NCBI GenBank assembly: GCA_029550865.1
Contig: JAKPGM010000050.1
Span: forward strand, 1-53,636
DNA: 53,636 bases
Direction of reading: 5' to 3'
Source of the DNA: Bacteroidota bacterium
GTDB lineage: Bacteria > Bacteroidota > Bacteroidia > Bacteroidales > DTGW01
In this document: positions 16,097 to 25,691 of the stretch, one piece after another
How the letters are laid out: the number at the start of each line of letters is the position of its first letter
How positions within the stretch are numbered: position 1 is the stretch's first letter
Position numbers and translations under genes: made by a program
Notes under the pieces: model-generated
Told to the model about the DNA's origin: nothing
The model's input: only the letters and a program-made list of their open reading frames with translations
Databases searched by the model: none

Positions 16097-19000
16097 ATGG
16101 GATTCATAGACAAAATTGTACAAAAAATATTTGGTTCGAAATCCGAGCGAGATATAAAGGAAATTCAGCCAATTATTGAAAAGATACATCAAGAGTATGA
16201 AAAAATAAAGGTTTTATCTCATGACGAACTACGTGCGTTAAGTGCAAGATTACGGGATGAGGTGCGCGCTTCTTTTGCCGAAAAAGAGAAAGAGATTGAA
16301 AAATTAAAGGTATTGATCGATGATCCCCAGATAGATATCAGGGAGAAGGAAGACCTGTACAAGCAGGTTGAAGAGTTGGAAAAGGAAATAGACGAAATCA
16401 TAGCTCGTAAACTTGATGAAGTACTACCAGTGGCTTTTGCCATCGTAAAGGACACCGCTCGTCGATTCTTCGAAAACGAAGAGATAGTTGTCACTGCTAC
16501 AGATTTCGATCGAGAGCTCGCTGCTTCGTGTAATCATGTAGCCATAAAAGGAGATAAGGCAATTTATAAAAACCGCTGGATAGCAGGAGGTAACGAAATC
16601 CAGTGGGATATGGTGCATTACGATTGTCAGCTTATTGGAGGCGTGGTTTTGCATCAGGGTAAGATTGCCGAAATGGCTACGGGAGAAGGAAAAACGTTGG
16701 TAGCAACCTTGCCGGTATTCCTTAATGCACTTTCGGGTCGTGGAGTTCATGTGGTTACGGTGAATGACTATCTGGCCAAACGCGACTCGGAATGGATGGG
16801 GCCCCTCTATCAGTTTCATGGCCTATCTGTCGATTGTATCGACAAGCACCAACCCAGTACTCAAGCGCGAAGAAAAGCATATCAGGCAGATATTACTTAT
16901 GGTACAAACAACGAATTTGGTTTCGACTACCTCCGTGACAACATGGCTACCTCGCCCGATGAGCTGGTACAACGTACCCACAATTATGCCATTGTCGACG
17001 AGGTCGACTCCGTGTTAATTGACGATGCACGTACCCCTTTGATCATTTCAGGCCCTGTGCCTAAAGGCGAAAATCATGAATATGAGCTTTATCGTCCAAA
17101 GGTAGAAATGCTGGTAAATGCCCAGCGAAAACTCGTTACGCAAATCCTTGCCGATGCCAAAAAAGCGCTTGACAGTGGTGATAAAGATAATGCTGGCCTA
17201 CTACTGTTACGTGCCTATAAAGGATTACCAAAAAACAAGGCGCTTATCAAGCTGCTAAGTGAGGAAGGTAACAAAGCGTTGATGCTGAAAACCGAAAATT
17301 TTTACATGCAGGATAATAATCGTAACATGCATATTGTTACGGACGAGCTATATTTTGTCATCGACGAAAAACAAAACAGCATAGAACTTACTGATAAGGG
17401 TATCGACCTGATTACTGAGTCATCGCAAGATCCCAACTTTTTTATTCTCCCCGACATTGGCACCGAACTTGCTGAGATTGAACGCACCATTACCGACCCT
17501 GCTCAAAAGCTCGAAAAAAAGGAGCAGCTATTGCAGGATTATGCCATTAAAGCGGAACGGGTGCATACCGTCAATCAATTGTTACGTGCGTACACGCTTT
17601 TTGAAAAGGATGTAGAGTATGTCGTTATCGACAACAAGGTGAAGATTGTCGATGAACAAACGGGTCGTATTCTCGAAGGACGTCGCTATTCCGATGGATT
17701 ACATCAGGCCATTGAGGCGAAGGAACGAGTACAAATTGAGGCAGCAACCCAGACTTTTGCAACCATCACGCTTCAGAATTACTTTCGCATGTACAAAAAG
17801 CTGGCGGGGATGACCGGTACAGCCGAGACCGAAGCAACAGAATTCTGGAATATCTATAAGCTGGATGTGGTGGTTATTCCAACCAATAAGCCAGTAATAC
17901 GTATCGACTACGACGATAAAGTATATAAAACCAAGCGCGAAAAGTACAATGCAGTCATTGAGGAGATTGTTAGCCTCATCGAAGCGGGTCGACCGGTATT
18001 GGTGGGTACTACCTCGGTCGAAGTGTCGGAATTGCTTAGCCGTATGCTCAAAATCAGGGGAATAAAGCACAATGTTCTCAATGCTAAGCTGCACCAGAAG
18101 GAGGCTGAAATTGTTGCCGAAGCTGGTAAATCACGCACGGTAACCATCGCTACCAACATGGCAGGTCGTGGTACCGACATCAAACTTTCGCCAGAGGTGA
18201 GGGCAGCGGGTGGTCTTGCTATTATTGGTACCGAGCGCCACGAGTCGCGTCGTGTCGACCGTCAGTTGCGTGGACGTGCTGGTCGTCAGGGCGATCCCGG
18301 TTCCTCTCAGTTCTTCGTTTCGCTCGAGGATGACCTCATGCGTCTCTTTGGTTCCGACCGTATCGCTAACATCATGGACCGAATGGGACTGAAAGAGGGC
18401 GAAGTGATTCAGCATCCCATGATATCCAAATCGATAGAGCGAGCACAGAAAAAAGTCGAGGAAAATAACTTTGGCATTCGTAAACGATTACTCGAGTATG
18501 ACGATGTAATGAATGCACAGCGCGAAGTGATTTACAAACGTCGTCGTCACGCTCTCTTTGGCGAACGTTTGAGCCTCGATATCTCCAATATGATGTACGA
18601 CGTGTGTGAAAGCCTAATCTCTACTCATCTCGAAAACAATGATTTTGAAAATTTCAAGCTTGACGTTTTACGATATCTTTCCATTGAATCGCCCTTTACC
18701 GAAGAGGACTTTTTCAACTTATCTTCCGAAGAGCTAACCGACCGATTGTTCAATACGGTATGGGAGACCTACCAGCGTAAATCGGCTATGCTGGCAAAGC
18801 AGGCTTATCCGGTAGTGAAGGATGTATATGAAAATCAGAGCAATCGATACGAGAATATCGTTGTCCCCATATCCGATGGAACCCATGTATATCAGATCAT
18901 GTCCAACCTGAAAAAGGCATACGAAACCCAGGGACTTGAAATTGTGCGCAGCTTTGAAAAAATTGCTATTCTGATTACCATCGATGATGCATGGCGTGAA

Positions 19001-19402
19001 CATTTACGCGAAATGGATGACCTGAAACAGTCGGTTCAGAATGCTGCTTACGAACAAAAAGATCCTTTGCTCATTTACAAGTTTGAATCGTTCCAGCTCT
19101 TTAAGAGCATGGTTGAAAATATGAATCGTCAAATCGTTTCCATGCTGATTAAAGCACACATTCAGGGGACTGATCCGCATGCCATGCAAAATGCCCAGAC
19201 CATGCGACGTATGGACATGAGCCGGTTGAGCCTTAATAAACAGGAAGCACCTTCGCTTACTCGTCCATCGGAACTGGCTACTAATCGCGAACAGCAAAAA
19301 GCACAACCCATCCGCGTGGAAAAGAAAATCGGTCGTAATGACCCCTGCCCCTGCGGAAGCGGGAAAAAATATAAAAATTGTCACGGACAAAATTTAGCCT
19401 AA
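16097..19402 (+). CDS. secA: Preprotein translocase ATPase SecA
   Basis: This 1101-residue ATPase drives protein export through SecYEG. Visible landmarks are the Walker A MATGEGKT near residue 196, [12 protein letters not shown], the DEAD-like Walker [13 protein letters not shown] near residue 300, [11 protein letters not shown], and [18 protein letters not shown]. The C-terminus carries the SEC-C zinc motif [19 protein letters not shown], which binds SecB and lipids. It is longer than the roughly 900-residue E. coli protein because of insertions such as the charged segment at about residues 60-110 and one at about 335-430; long SecAs are normal in this phylum. A small conserved gene follows after 18 nt. 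Confidence 0.98.
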   Translation: MGFIDKIVQKIFGSKSERDIKEIQPIIEKIHQEYEKIKVLSHDELRALSARLRDEVRASFAEKEKEIEKLKVLIDDPQIDIREKEDLYKQVEELEKEIDEIIARKLDEVLPVAFAIVKDTARRFFENEEIVVTATDFDRELAASCNHVAIKGDKAIYKNRWIAGGNEIQWDMVHYDCQLIGGVVLHQGKIAEMATGEGKTLVATLPVFLNALSGRGVHVVTVNDYLAKRDSEWMGPLYQFHGLSVDCIDKHQPSTQARRKAYQADITYGTNNEFGFDYLRDNMATSPDELVQRTHNYAIVDEVDSVLIDDARTPLIISGPVPKGENHEYELYRPKVEMLVNAQRKLVTQILADAKKALDSGDKDNAGLLLLRAYKGLPKNKALIKLLSEEGNKALMLKTENFYMQDNNRNMHIVTDELYFVIDEKQNSIELTDKGIDLITESSQDPNFFILPDIGTELAEIERTITDPAQKLEKKEQLLQDYAIKAERVHTVNQLLRAYTLFEKDVEYVVIDNKVKIVDEQTGRILEGRRYSDGLHQAIEAKERVQIEAATQTFATITLQNYFRMYKKLAGMTGTAETEATEFWNIYKLDVVVIPTNKPVIRIDYDDKVYKTKREKYNAVIEEIVSLIEAGRPVLVGTTSVEVSELLSRMLKIRGIKHNVLNAKLHQKEAEIVAEAGKSRTVTIATNMAGRGTDIKLSPEVRAAGGLAIIGTERHESRRVDRQLRGRAGRQGDPGSSQFFVSLEDDLMRLFGSDRIANIMDRMGLKEGEVIQHPMISKSIERAQKKVEENNFGIRKRLLEYDDVMNAQREVIYKRRRHALFGERLSLDISNMMYDVCESLISTHLENNDFENFKLDVLRYLSIESPFTEEDFFNLSSEELTDRLFNTVWETYQRKSAMLAKQAYPVVKDVYENQSNRYENIVVPISDGTHVYQIMSNLKKAYETQGLEIVRSFEKIAILITIDDAWREHLREMDDLKQSVQNAAYEQKDPLLIYKFESFQLFKSMVENMNRQIVSMLIKAHIQGTDPHAMQNAQTMRRMDMSRLSLNKQEAPSLTRPSELATNREQQKAQPIRVEKKIGRNDPCPCGSGKKYKNCHGQNLA

Positions 19403-19420
19403 CTTTAAAACTTATTCACT

Positions 19421-19699
19421 ATGGCAAGCATCAGAAAACTTAAAAAAAACCTGAATTACCTGACCGGTGAACTCATTAATGAGTGTCTGGCTTATCAGTA
19501 TTTTAACAAAGAAGCAGATCCCGAAAAAGTTGAAAAGGTTCTGACCGGTATTATTGAAAACCACAACGACCTTATTTATCGTATTCACCATTGTAATGTG
19601 AAGGGTGATAAAAAGAAGGTGAAAGAGTATTTTCGGAGTATAATAAAGGACTGTGAAAAGAGCATTTCCTTGCTCGACCAGCTCGAAAAAAAGGAATAA
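19421..19699 (+). CDS. Small conserved protein downstream of secA, function unknown
   Basis: This 92-residue, strongly charged and probably all-helical cytoplasmic protein has no signal peptide or membrane segment. It starts 18 nt after secA and ends just before a strong terminator, so it is cotranscribed with secA. I recognise it only as a conserved Bacteroidota hypothetical often next to secA; segments such as LNYLTGELINECLAYQYF and NHNDLIYRIHHC are its recognisable parts. A role linked to SecA is possible from context only. Confidence 0.8.
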   Translation: MASIRKLKKNLNYLTGELINECLAYQYFNKEADPEKVEKVLTGIIENHNDLIYRIHHCNVKGDKKKVKEYFRSIIKDCEKSISLLDQLEKKE

Positions 19700-19735
19700 A
19701 AATCCTTTAAATTGTTCATACAGTTTATACCATTT

Positions 19736-19769
19736 AAGGTCGTTCGCATGGTGAGCGACCTTTTTTATT
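19736..19769 (+). terminator. Rho-independent terminator of the secA operon
   Basis: AAGGTCGTTC (19736-19745) pairs with GAGCGACCTT (19753-19762) over 10 bp with one G-T wobble and a 7-nt loop, followed by TTTTTTATT. Confidence 0.85.
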
Positions 19770-19897
19770 GAAACGAGTATATAGCTGTTTTTACAAAGCC
19801 AGTATATTCATGCGGGGGCATGTTAAAGTGTGTATAGCCTTAGCAAGCGCGTGCCATCCTACTGCTTTAAAAAATTAAAAAATATTTTCGGATAAAA
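19769..19897 (+). repeat. Dispersed intergenic repeat, copy C (diverged)
   Basis: The two ends match copies A and B: TGAAACGAGTATATAGC at the left, and the segment from GCGCGTGCCATCC through the A-rich run to TATTTTCGGATAAAA at the right. The middle is diverged and slightly shorter. The second stem survives in part (ATCC 19856-19859 with GGAT 19890-19893). It starts at the tail of the secA terminator and ends 40 nt before the promoter of the two-gene islet. Confidence 0.55.
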
Positions 19898-19937
19898 TAA
19901 TGTTTTAACTACCGAAGTACTTTTTTACAACTTTTAG

Positions 19938-19946
19938 TAAATTTGC
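19938..19946 (+). promoter_or_regulatory. Predicted -7 box of the two-gene islet
   Basis: TAAATTTGC is an exact match to TAnnTTTGC, 24 nt upstream of ATG 19970. Confidence 0.5.
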
Positions 19947-19969
19947 AATAATATAATTATCAAAAAAAC

Positions 19970-20254
19970 ATGCCAGCAATACTAAAATCAAGTGATTTAA
20001 AGTTTTTAGACCAGGGTTCAAATGGTTTTGGGCCTGTATCGCGGTTAACTAAATATTCGGAGGTTAATAGGAAATCTCTTCTACAACTTGTTATTTTTTT
20101 AACTAAGCTTAAAAAAGAAAATTTGTTGGATGACAAACAATTTTCCGAATTAATTATTCTTGCCTGTACTAACTATATTGGAAATGAGATAGAGTACAAA
20201 GTTTCAAAGACATTGAATGATATTCTTTTTTTCAGAAAAATTATAAAATTATGA
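19970..20254 (+). CDS. Hypothetical protein, first gene of an AT-rich two-gene unit
   Basis: This 94-residue protein has no signal peptide or membrane helix and I do not recognise its family. It looks helical and charged, with a C-terminal stretch (FSELIILACTNYIGNEIEYKVSKTLNDI) that could be a dimerisation or partner-binding helix. Its DNA is visibly more AT-rich than the flanking core genes, and it has its own promoter. It overlaps the following membrane-protein gene by 4 nt (ATGA), so the two products are probably made in a fixed ratio and may act together. A toxin-antitoxin, immunity or small defence pair would fit this layout but is not shown. Confidence 0.7.
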   Translation: MPAILKSSDLKFLDQGSNGFGPVSRLTKYSEVNRKSLLQLVIFLTKLKKENLLDDKQFSELIILACTNYIGNEIEYKVSKTLNDILFFRKIIKL

Positions 20255-20703
20255 TAGATGAAAATGAAAAAGGGGGTATAGAAAATAAATCGCATAATAT
20301 AGAAGATAATACATATTCAGACACTTCTGGAGATGCAGATATTCTCAATAGTTTATCTCCAGAAATAAAAAAAATTGTTGAGATGGGTTTTTCCATGCAG
20401 CGAGTATCAGGACCCTTTCAAAATCCTTTGCTCTCTAAAATTAATGAAAAACATATTGATAAAATATTAGAGCTTGCAGAAAAAGAAGAAGCTAATTTAT
20501 TTAAAGACACACAATCCAGCAAAAGGTATGGCGTTTTTTATTTTCTTACAATACTATTGTTTATAGTATTTCTTATTGTTTTTTTGATTGATAGGGATAA
20601 GTCGATGCTTTTATCTATCATGGAGAAGGCAGCATACATTTTGGGTGGTTTTGGAGGTGGTTATGGTTTAAAATCTTACCTTGATAATAAAAAGAAAGAA
20701 TAG
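20251..20703 (+). CDS. Small membrane protein with two C-terminal TM segments (DUF2335-like layout)
   Basis: This 150-residue protein has a polar, acidic N-terminal half (about 1-45), a short conserved-looking motif GPFQNPLLSKINEKHIDKILELAEKEE (about 54-80) and two hydrophobic segments (about 96-116 and 121-142, the second rich in glycine, ILGGFGGGYGL), then a charged tail. The layout resembles the DUF2335 group of predicted membrane proteins, from memory and not verified. The cytosolic part and tail would both face inside. It is AT-rich like its partner and has no recognisable catalytic residues. Confidence 0.65.
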   Translation: MIDENEKGGIENKSHNIEDNTYSDTSGDADILNSLSPEIKKIVEMGFSMQRVSGPFQNPLLSKINEKHIDKILELAEKEEANLFKDTQSSKRYGVFYFLTILLFIVFLIVFLIDRDKSMLLSIMEKAAYILGGFGGGYGLKSYLDNKKKE

Positions 20704-20973
20704 CAAATTTTAAATCCTAAGTCAGGATAACGGTTTTTGGATTCGCAATTTTTTTTCGGATTTAAATAATTTTATTTGCTCATAACTTCAAAAACAAATA
20801 ATTAATGATATCTTAATACTAACCATCCAGGTAGGTATAAGTTTCCAAACAGCTTTAAATACTTAAAAGTTCAATAAATTTTCCATTCTGATGGAAACAA
20901 TCTTTTATTTTTTCGACATTTGAAGTGTAATTTCATATTGTTACGGGTTGGCGAACAAATTGATAATCAATGC
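20704..20973. other. Intergenic region upstream of the FecCD-type importer
   Basis: AT-rich with no gene. The motif TTTTTTTTCGGATTT at 20743-20757 recalls the right end of the dispersed repeat, but nothing else matches. I looked for a cobalamin riboswitch or a Fur-type palindrome ahead of the importer and see neither. Confidence 0.4.
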
Positions 20974-22014
20974 ATGGATATTACAACGGATAGATCGCAA
21001 ACTTTTTATCGACGCCTATCATTTATCTTACTGATCATCCTGTGGTTAGTATTATTTATTATCGACATAATGATGGGCAAAGTAGAGATAAAAGTCAGTG
21101 AATTATGGAATGCCATTTTTCAATCCTCTCAACATTCTGATGCTCAATTAATTTTATATAATTTTCGTTTACCTAAGGCCATTGCTGCCGTTTTAGCGGG
21201 AGTGGCTTTGGGCATAAGTGGTTTGTTGACGCAAACGTATTTTCGTAATCCATTGGCGGGTCCCGATGTTTTAGGTGTAAGTGCCGGTGCCAGTCTGGGC
21301 GTGGCTGTTGTAGTTCTTGTCTTCAGTCAGTTTATGCCAACCTATTTTTTTACTGTTGCTGGAAGTTGGACGATTATTTTGGCTGCATGTATTGGGGCAG
21401 GACTTACCATGAGTATGATTACTTTGATAGCGAGCATGATACGTGACCATGTAACCTTACTGGTATTGGGCTTGATGGTAGGAGCGGCTTTTTCATCGAT
21501 TATTACTGTTATTCAGTATCTGAGCAACGAGTCGTTACTTAAATCTTTTGTGGTATGGGGTTTTGGTAGCATACGTCATCTGACTTTTTCGCATCTAGCG
21601 GTGATGACTCCTTTTGTTATCCTGGGCACTGTTCTTGCTTTTTTATCGATAAAAAGCCTAAATGCGTTACTGCTGGGCGAAAAGTATGCGCAAACCCTCG
21701 GTATACATGTAAACAGAGCACGATTGCTTATCTTTTTTAGTATAATATTTCTGGCCGGTACCATCACAGCTTTCTGCGGGCCTATTGCATTTGTAGCCAT
21801 TACTGTTCCTCATCTCAGCCGAATGTTATTTCGAACCAACGACCATTTTGTACTGATCCCTGCTTCTTTAATGATAGGAGGGGTTATGGTGCTCTTAAGC
21901 GATATTTTGTCCCAATGGCCAGGTTCCGACATTTCACTTCCTATTAATGCACTTACCTCGCTAATGGGGATACCGCTAATTATTGCCATACTTTTGCGAA
22001 GAAAAATGGGTTAG
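20974..22014 (+). CDS. FecCD family ABC importer permease (siderophore, heme or cobalamin type)
   Basis: This 346-residue inner-membrane permease has about ten membrane helices and clear FecCD/BtuC landmarks: RLPKAIAAVLAGVALGISGLLTQTYFRNPLAGPDVLGVSAGASLG near the N-terminus, and GPIAFVAITVPHLSRMLF late. The family imports Fe-siderophores, heme or vitamin B12. I place the start at ATG 20974; a TTG at 20920 would add an unlikely polar extension. No binding protein or TonB-dependent receptor gene is adjacent, so the substrate cannot be named. It is followed by its ATPase after 1 nt. Confidence 0.9.
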   Translation: MDITTDRSQTFYRRLSFILLIILWLVLFIIDIMMGKVEIKVSELWNAIFQSSQHSDAQLILYNFRLPKAIAAVLAGVALGISGLLTQTYFRNPLAGPDVLGVSAGASLGVAVVVLVFSQFMPTYFFTVAGSWTIILAACIGAGLTMSMITLIASMIRDHVTLLVLGLMVGAAFSSIITVIQYLSNESLLKSFVVWGFGSIRHLTFSHLAVMTPFVILGTVLAFLSIKSLNALLLGEKYAQTLGIHVNRARLLIFFSIIFLAGTITAFCGPIAFVAITVPHLSRMLFRTNDHFVLIPASLMIGGVMVLLSDILSQWPGSDISLPINALTSLMGIPLIIAILLRRKMG

Positions 22015-22015
22015 T

Positions 22016-23032
22016 ATGAACAGCGCACTTGAAGTACGAAACCTTCAGATAGGTTATTATCGCCGAAATAGAGATTTTAGCGCAGGACCTTTTTCATTTT
22101 CGCTGCAAAAAGGGGAACTGGCCATGCTCATTGGTCCCAACGGTGTTGGGAAAAGCACTTTACTAAGAACGTTGGCAGGACTAACCCTTCCCCTCTCGGG
22201 CGAGATTACCATCGATGGTGTCGCTATCGGTGATATTTCTCGCAGCGAGATAGCACGGTTGGTGGCTTTTGTATCGACCGAAACAAGTTTCCCTTTTTAC
22301 CTTTCAGTGTATGATTTGGTATCGCTTGGTCGTATTCCATACCAGAACTGGATGGGCAGGCTTTCGGCTAATGATAAGCAAGTGGTGGAACAGGCTATCG
22401 AGCTGATGCAGATAGGGCACCTCAGACATAAGTCGTTGCAGGAAATAAGCGATGGGGAAAGACAAAAGGCGCTCATAGCCAGAGCATTAGCACAGGATAC
22501 CCCTATGATGCTGCTTGATGAACCCACGGCTTTCCTTGATATTGTCAACAAACATTACATCATTCATCGACTGATTGATATAGCCCACCAACAAAGAAAG
22601 ACAGTATTGCTTACTACCCACGATTTGAATGTTGCTATTGCAGAATCCGACCGGTTATTGGTCATGTTAAATGATCGCTTTCTGTGTGGTGCCCCTGAAG
22701 ATTTACAGCTAAATAATCAGCTCAATCTACTTTTTAAGCACCAATTTCATTTTGATCCCCACTCAGGGACGCTTAAAAGAAACAGGGATTTGCACCATAA
22801 AGCCATTGTTTTAGCCCAACCTTCGGTGTCTCGAACTGTCATTCGACTTACCCAGAAAGCTTTAGAGCGCATTGGATACGAGTCGACCGATGCAGGGCAC
22901 TATCTTAAAATAATGGTCAACAAGGTGGAAAATGAATATCAATGGAACGTAGAATCACCTGAAGGAGGAGAATTAGCTAGTTGTTCCAACCTATATACGC
23001 TATGCTGTTTTCTCAACGATTGTAAGCAATAA
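22016..23032 (+). CDS. ABC importer ATPase (FepC/BtuD type) with C-terminal extension
   Basis: This 338-residue protein has the Walker A GPNGVGKST near residue 42, the Q-loop region, Walker B MMLLDEPTAFLD and the switch His in TTHDLN. The ABC signature is ISDGERQK, with the usual second glycine replaced by aspartate as in several FepC-type ATPases. Roughly 90 residues follow the core; this tail (for example YLKIMVNKVENEYQWNV) is seen in Bacteroidota homologues and has no known role. It starts just after the permease stop codon, so the two form an operon. ATG 22016 is preferred over an upstream in-frame start at 21983 inside the permease gene. Confidence 0.9.
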   Translation: MNSALEVRNLQIGYYRRNRDFSAGPFSFSLQKGELAMLIGPNGVGKSTLLRTLAGLTLPLSGEITIDGVAIGDISRSEIARLVAFVSTETSFPFYLSVYDLVSLGRIPYQNWMGRLSANDKQVVEQAIELMQIGHLRHKSLQEISDGERQKALIARALAQDTPMMLLDEPTAFLDIVNKHYIIHRLIDIAHQQRKTVLLTTHDLNVAIAESDRLLVMLNDRFLCGAPEDLQLNNQLNLLFKHQFHFDPHSGTLKRNRDLHHKAIVLAQPSVSRTVIRLTQKALERIGYESTDAGHYLKIMVNKVENEYQWNVESPEGGELASCSNLYTLCCFLNDCKQ

Positions 23033-23034
23033 TT

Positions 23035-25629
23035 TTAAAAACGACTTCTCCAGGCATCGTTGTTTTTCGTATACTTCAAATCTTTTAGCAGTCCCAGCGC
23101 ATTGATGGTGAAGAAATAACTTTGTCTTGGACCAAAAGGTACTATCGAAAGACTCATTTCCCAACAGTGTAGGTCGCGATGAATATTGATTTGAGTGATG
23201 GTCATTTCCCTATTGGTAATGTCGTAGCCTGTAGAGAATGAAATTTTCCATTTTTTAGTAAGCGAAATATCACCTCTTAGACCAACACTCTGAACATACT
23301 GCGAACGGGTAAGTCTTGATGTGCCACGGATATAGCTGAAATTGTAATTGAGTGATAGATTCCAGGGAACCGAAAAGTCGGTGGTGGGCGTTGTAAGTTT
23401 GCCTGTCGTATCGGATACGGTAGGCGAGGGCTGGGTAAGGGGATTTTTTGATTTGCCTTCCGACGAGCTCAGGCTGGTGCTTAGCGATAAGGAAGCATTA
23501 GTCATACGGGCCAAGCGTCCTGATTTTAATTCATATACATTCTTCCTTCTTCCTAGCGAGTCGATCTGATATGGATCAAAGACGGCATCGAAGCGCAAAG
23601 TAAGTTTATTGTCGAATAGGTTTGTCCCCGACGCCATGGTGATATTCGACAGATTAAAAGAATCAGCCATTAAATTATAGCTCCCCGAAAAGTCAAGATT
23701 ATCGAGTAAACTTATTTTTTTCTCCTTTTGAGCTGTATCTTGTGCGGGTAAATATTTCATCTCAAAATTATTACGCAGGCTAAAGCTTACATTAGCACTT
23801 TTTCCAGGTGGTGGCGAAGGGGTGCCATATTTGGTGCCTTCGAATTTTGAAACTGTACGCATACCTACCCCATTGTAGTATCGATAATAATAGTTGGGAA
23901 GAAATTCCGATACATCGGGGATAAAACTCAACGTTACCGAAGGAGACATGATGTGACGGATGGCCTTTATGCGAGAGTTTCGAAAAACAAACATTCCATA
24001 TACCTTGGGACTATAGCCTGTTGAGATTGAGGGATATAGCGAGTGTCCATACACCCATTGGTTGTGAATTATTGTATCCACTTTCCCGTATCGGCCTGTA
24101 GCAGGATTGTAATAGAGAGAATCCCATTGATATGTGTAGTACTTTGGATAGGCTACTCCTTTATAATTGAGACTGTGGGTAAGATTGATGGATCGGGTAA
24201 TTTTGATATTGAGGCTTAAGGGTATTTCGTGCGAAAAGCCTGTATTGGTGCTATCCATTACATGCTTGGTGAGCAAAAGGGAATCGGTGGTATATACGTC
24301 ATTCTCCAGATTGGCGCGGTAGCTGAGCTGTATGTTTTCGTACCATCGGGGTGGTCCTACGGATTCTTCCTTGCGAAAAGGGTATATGGTATTCATATTG
24401 AAGGATAGCTGGGGTAAACTCATAAATACCTGCTTGGTTTCGTTGTTTTGGGTGTGTTTTAAGCTACCGCTGAGATTAAATGGGGAATTTGGCCATGTGC
24501 GGGAAAAGGTAATCCCCGAAGATCGGGTATTGGTAATGTAATCATTGATATTGTATGAGTTTCGTTTGTCGTAGCTGGAAGAACTGATATTCACATCGGC
24601 CGAAAACCGTGTGTTAGGATTTGCTTTTGCGTCCTGCGTATGTTGCCAGGTAAATTTGTAGTCGTTTCGTACGGCATAGTCGGGAAGCCCTTTTTCTGAG
24701 TACACCGATTGATTGAACCTGAAGCTCGTACTTCCTGAAAAACGATATCTAACCTTGTAATTCGACTGGGCAGCTATTCCCCAGGAACCTTTTGAATATA
24801 CTTCGCCGGTAACCCGCGCATCAAGGTAATCGCTGATGGCAAAGTAGTAACCTCCATCGCGTAGCGCTAAGCCTCGTGCATAATCCTCACCATACGAAGG
24901 CATGAGAATCCCCGAAGCATAACTTTTTTTTGTATTGGGAACGTATCCAAAGGGTACAAAAATCATTTTGAAAGGGATATCAGCTACAACCAGATAGGCG
25001 GGTCCGGTAACGATTTTATCTTCCGGAACAGCAATAGCTTTGGTTAGCTTCAAATAAAAGTGGGGATGGTCGAGGTTGCAGGTGGAAAAACTGGCTCCTT
25101 TTAGATAAACCTCCCCGTCGGCGTTCCGTTTGGTGGAGTCGCCAATCAAATACCCGCCTCCCTGTTCAGTCTTGACAAAATAAACAAACCCCTTGCGGGT
25201 CTTAAAATTGTAGCGTATCCATTTTGACTCAAATTCATCGTTTCCGTCTTTAAACACAGGTTTGCCCACTTCTTTACCCGTGCTATCAGTAATGCCTGTA
25301 GCGTATACAGTTTGTTCGTTCATGTTAAAAGCAATGTAAGCTGCTTTGAGGCTTATCTTCTGGTATTCAACCTGGGCATCTCCATACAGATGTACCACTT
25401 TTTGATCCATGTCAAATACAATCGAGTCTTTGGCCGAATACTTGACCGGATCTTTTATATCTTCCTCAGTAGGTACTGGTTGAATAGCCACAGAATCAAC
25501 CCCTCTTGATAGGCTGTCGCTAACATGGTTAATTGTGTCCGCTGTTTGTCCATTTACATGGATAATACAATATGTCAGAAAAAATATTTTAAGAAGGACT
25601 CGTATTATTTTGCTTTTCAACTTTTTCAA
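23035..25629 (-). CDS. lptD: Putative LPS assembly outer-membrane protein LptD
   Basis: This 864-residue protein has an N-terminal signal (about residues 8-27, IIRVLLKIFFLTYCIIHVNG). An OstA-like beta-jellyroll domain follows (about 60-200; DMDQKVVHLYGDAQVEYQKISLKAAYIAFN). The rest is a large predicted outer-membrane barrel with many alternating strands. LptD inserts LPS into the outer leaflet, fed by the periplasmic Lpt bridge. The divergent amidase gene and the MCE gene beyond it make this an envelope-biogenesis neighbourhood. LptE, its lipoprotein partner, is not in the window. Confidence 0.88.
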   Translation of the reverse strand: MKKLKSKIIRVLLKIFFLTYCIIHVNGQTADTINHVSDSLSRGVDSVAIQPVPTEEDIKDPVKYSAKDSIVFDMDQKVVHLYGDAQVEYQKISLKAAYIAFNMNEQTVYATGITDSTGKEVGKPVFKDGNDEFESKWIRYNFKTRKGFVYFVKTEQGGGYLIGDSTKRNADGEVYLKGASFSTCNLDHPHFYLKLTKAIAVPEDKIVTGPAYLVVADIPFKMIFVPFGYVPNTKKSYASGILMPSYGEDYARGLALRDGGYYFAISDYLDARVTGEVYSKGSWGIAAQSNYKVRYRFSGSTSFRFNQSVYSEKGLPDYAVRNDYKFTWQHTQDAKANPNTRFSADVNISSSSYDKRNSYNINDYITNTRSSGITFSRTWPNSPFNLSGSLKHTQNNETKQVFMSLPQLSFNMNTIYPFRKEESVGPPRWYENIQLSYRANLENDVYTTDSLLLTKHVMDSTNTGFSHEIPLSLNIKITRSINLTHSLNYKGVAYPKYYTYQWDSLYYNPATGRYGKVDTIIHNQWVYGHSLYPSISTGYSPKVYGMFVFRNSRIKAIRHIMSPSVTLSFIPDVSEFLPNYYYRYYNGVGMRTVSKFEGTKYGTPSPPPGKSANVSFSLRNNFEMKYLPAQDTAQKEKKISLLDNLDFSGSYNLMADSFNLSNITMASGTNLFDNKLTLRFDAVFDPYQIDSLGRRKNVYELKSGRLARMTNASLSLSTSLSSSEGKSKNPLTQPSPTVSDTTGKLTTPTTDFSVPWNLSLNYNFSYIRGTSRLTRSQYVQSVGLRGDISLTKKWKISFSTGYDITNREMTITQINIHRDLHCWEMSLSIVPFGPRQSYFFTINALGLLKDLKYTKNNDAWRSRF

Positions 25630-25637
25630 CTTTATGC

Positions 25638-25645
25638 TATTTTTG
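25638..25645 (+). promoter_or_regulatory. Predicted -7 box of the amidase gene
   Basis: TATTTTTG matches TAnnTTTG exactly on the plus strand. It lies 46 nt before ATG 25692 and faces a minus-strand box at 25664-25671. Confidence 0.35.
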
Positions 25646-25663
25646 TCCTATCAAAAAAACGCT

Positions 25664-25671
25664 CAAAACTA
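25664..25671 (-). promoter_or_regulatory. Predicted -7 box of lptD
   Basis: Minus-strand TAGTTTTG matches TAnnTTTG exactly, 34 nt before the lptD ATG. The two predicted transcripts would overlap head-on within the intergenic region. Confidence 0.35.
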
Positions 25672-25691
25672 ATTATTTTTTGCTTAGATTC

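Noticed and set aside
20704-20973. Cobalamin riboswitch upstream of the FecCD-type importer
   Set aside because: No B12-box-like sequence or supporting helices could be found; the region is plain AT-rich DNA.
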